Source of the DNA: an uncultured Collinsella sp.
Lineage (GTDB): Bacteria > Actinomycetota > Coriobacteriia > Coriobacteriales > Coriobacteriaceae
Reading direction: 5' to 3'
NCBI GenBank assembly: GCA_905198825.1
Contig: CAJKEF010000076.1
Location: forward strand, 1 to 6,039
Length of the DNA: 6,039 nucleotides
Shown: one piece after another, positions 4,726 to 6,039 of the stretch
How positions within the stretch are numbered: the stretch's first letter is position 1
Layout of the letters: every line of letters starts with the position of its first letter
The notes under the pieces: generated by a model
The model's input: only the letters and a program-made list of their open reading frames with translations
Database searches by the model: none
Told to the model about the DNA's origin: nothing
Program-made: the position numbers and the translations under genes

Positions 4726-6039
4726 CTACATACGCCCCAATTCGCCCACGATATGGCCCACGCGGTCCTCGGGCTCCTTGACCTCGACACCGTTGTAGCG
4801 GAAGAACCGCGCCGGGTCGTGCATCAGGTCCTCGAGCGGCACCAGCACAAAGTCGCGCTCGCCGATCAGCGGATGCGGCAGGCGCAGCTTTTTGCCGCCG
4901 TGGGTCTCGCCATCCATCCACAGCAGGTCCAGGTCGATGGTGCGCGGACCGTTGGCCTTGGCCTTCTTGGAGCGGTCGCGCCCCAGCTCGGCCTCGATCT
5001 TCATGAGCTCATCGAGCAGCACCAGCGGCGCCAGCTCGGTCTTGATCTCGATGACGGCGTTGGCAAACGCGTCCTGGCGCGTCTCGTAGGCCGGCTCGCT
5101 CTCGTAAATCTTGGAGGAGTTGGACACGCAGGTGAGTGGAATCTCGGCGATCATCTCGCGTGCGGCGCGGATGTTGTCGCAGCGATGCCCCAGGTTGGAG
5201 CCCACGGCCACAAACGCGCGGCGCGGCTGTGGCTTGGCAACCGCCCAGTAGCCGTTCAGGAACTGCGCAAAACCCGCGGCGTCGTGCACGCGCACGATGT
5301 TGGCACCGGCCTGGATGGCGCCCAGGCACACGCCAAACGTAGCGGCATCGCGCTCGGCGGCCTCGGTCACGCCCGAGACGGCGCCCACAAAGCGCTTGCG
5401 CGACACGGCACACATGAGCGGATAGCCCAGTGACGCCATCTTGGCAGTCTCGCGCTGGATGACGATATCCTCGTTGGCCGTCTTGCCAAAGCCCGGACCG
5501 GGATCGATGCAGATGCGGTCGCGCGACACGCCGGCATGGATGAGCGTGCGGGCCTGGTCGGACAGAAAGCCCATGACGCGGCGCATGATGGGCGCAGAAT
5601 CGGGCAGGGTAAAGCGGCGGAGCTGCGAGGTGGGCACATAGGCCTCCTCGCGGCGGGCGCTGCGGCGCATCATGGCTGCCAGGTGGTCATTCGGCTCCGG
5701 CACGGGCTCAGGGGTCGCGGCGGTCTCGGCGACAGGGGCGGCCTCTTCGGCGGCCGGTGTCTCCTGCTTCTGCTCGTCCGTGGGCTCGGGCGCGGGCTCT
5801 GGATCGCCAAACGGCAGCGAGGGCTGCACCACGCCGCCCGGCAGCTTGGCCTCCGTCTTGGGATCGCCCAGCAGCTTGCCGCGGCGACGGCGGGCAGGCT
5901 TCTCGGCCTCGCGCGCAGCCTCGGCGGCCGCCTCGCGCGCCTTCTCGGCAACAAACGCCGCAGCCGAGGTATCGAGCTGCACCGTCGCGTGCGTGCGGGC
6001 GGGTGCGGCGACCTCGCCGGCATGCATCACGATGATGCC
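4726..6039 (-). CDS. folP/folK: Dihydropteroate synthase-HPPK fusion (FolP-FolK), 5' end beyond the window
   Basis: This is a bifunctional folate enzyme. FolP condenses pABA with the pterin diphosphate that FolK (HPPK) makes from ATP and 6-hydroxymethyl-dihydropterin. The frame is open to the right edge and the first visible residues, GIIVMHAGEV, are the barrel strand ending in the conserved MH of DHPS, so roughly 130 residues precede the window. Counting from the GTG at 6030, DHPS motifs are IDPGPGFGKT (175-184), SRKRFVG (210-216) and RVHD (247-250). HPPK follows with almost no linker: AFVAVGSNLG (272-281), SKIYESEPAY (306-315), GPRTIDLDLL (361-370, the Mg-binding Asp pair) and LPHPLIGERDFVLVPL (384-399). 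Between MH and the next DHPS helix lies an insert of about 120-130 residues, first Ala/Glu/Arg-rich (including ARRRRGK), then Pro/Glu/Ala-rich, predicted disordered. The TAG stop abuts the next gene's ATG. Confidence 0.95.
   Translation of the reverse strand, partial: GIIVMHAGEVAAPARTHATVQLDTSAAAFVAEKAREAAAEAAREAEKPARRRRGKLLGDPKTEAKLPGGVVQPSLPFGDPEPAPEPTDEQKQETPAAEEAAPVAETAATPEPVPEPNDHLAAMMRRSARREEAYVPTSQLRRFTLPDSAPIMRRVMGFLSDQARTLIHAGVSRDRICIDPGPGFGKTANEDIVIQRETAKMASLGYPLMCAVSRKRFVGAVSGVTEAAERDAATFGVCLGAIQAGANIVRVHDAAGFAQFLNGYWAVAKPQPRRAFVAVGSNLGHRCDNIRAAREMIAEIPLTCVSNSSKIYESEPAYETRQDAFANAVIEIKTELAPLVLLDELMKIEAELGRDRSKKAKANGPRTIDLDLLWMDGETHGGKKLRLPHPLIGERDFVLVPLEDLMHDPARFFRYNGVEVKEPEDRVGHIVGELGRM

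Noticed and set aside
3967..5433. A 488-codon plus-strand frame opposite the BirA-like and FolP-FolK genes
   Set aside because: It is a His/Arg/Gly-rich shadow with no recognisable domain. The minus-strand frames carry clear family motifs.

Overview
The window is bacterial chromosome. Coding DNA is GC-rich (clearly above 60%), while one flank is AT-rich (about 40% G+C over bases 1-300). The gene content is a long FMN/4Fe-4S/FAD ene-reductase of the type common in gut anaerobes, a type III pantothenate kinase, an initiator tRNA, and a fused folate gene with an Ala/Pro/Glu-rich insert. This suggests a high-GC anaerobic gut actinobacterium, most likely Coriobacteriia (Collinsella or a close relative). 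That placement is inferred from style and gene content; no database search was run.

Layout from left to right. (1) Bases 1-341 are AT-rich and non-coding. They may hold the promoter region of a gene that runs leftward out of the window. (2) Bases 459-2489 (minus) encode a three-domain ene-reductase of the 2,4-dienoyl-CoA reductase/BaiCD/BilR superfamily, closed by a strong intrinsic terminator at 342-383. It carries an HGDR motif at the position where relatives have the catalytic Tyr loop. From memory, this motif was reported as diagnostic of the bilirubin reductase BilR. A 19-bp inverted repeat lies upstream of it. (3) Bases 2781-2857 (minus) encode initiator tRNA-fMet, with its own promoter and terminator. 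(4) Divergent from the tRNA, coaX (3054-3827, plus) encodes type III pantothenate kinase, with a 16-bp perfect palindrome beside its probable -10 element. (5) A 196-bp convergent gap holds two hairpins, one of them an unusual AT-rich 14-bp inverted repeat. (6) Bases 4024-4725 (minus) encode a biotin-ligase-fold protein that lacks nearly all catalytic motifs of the family. (7) Bases 4726-6039 (minus, running off the right edge) encode a dihydropteroate synthase-HPPK fusion with a long disordered insert inside the synthase barrel.

The two genes at the right end form one transcription unit. They share a reading frame and are separated only by a single TAG stop codon, so coupled translation or low-level read-through is plausible. 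CoaX (CoA synthesis), FolP-FolK (folate synthesis) and the BirA-like protein (biotin-ligase fold) are all cofactor-related. The reductase is the likely accessory, niche-specific gene. Most of the window is housekeeping. The parts most worth a second look are the BilR-like reductase with its upstream inverted repeat, and the motif-stripped BirA homologue fused in frame behind the reverse-order FolP-FolK enzyme.
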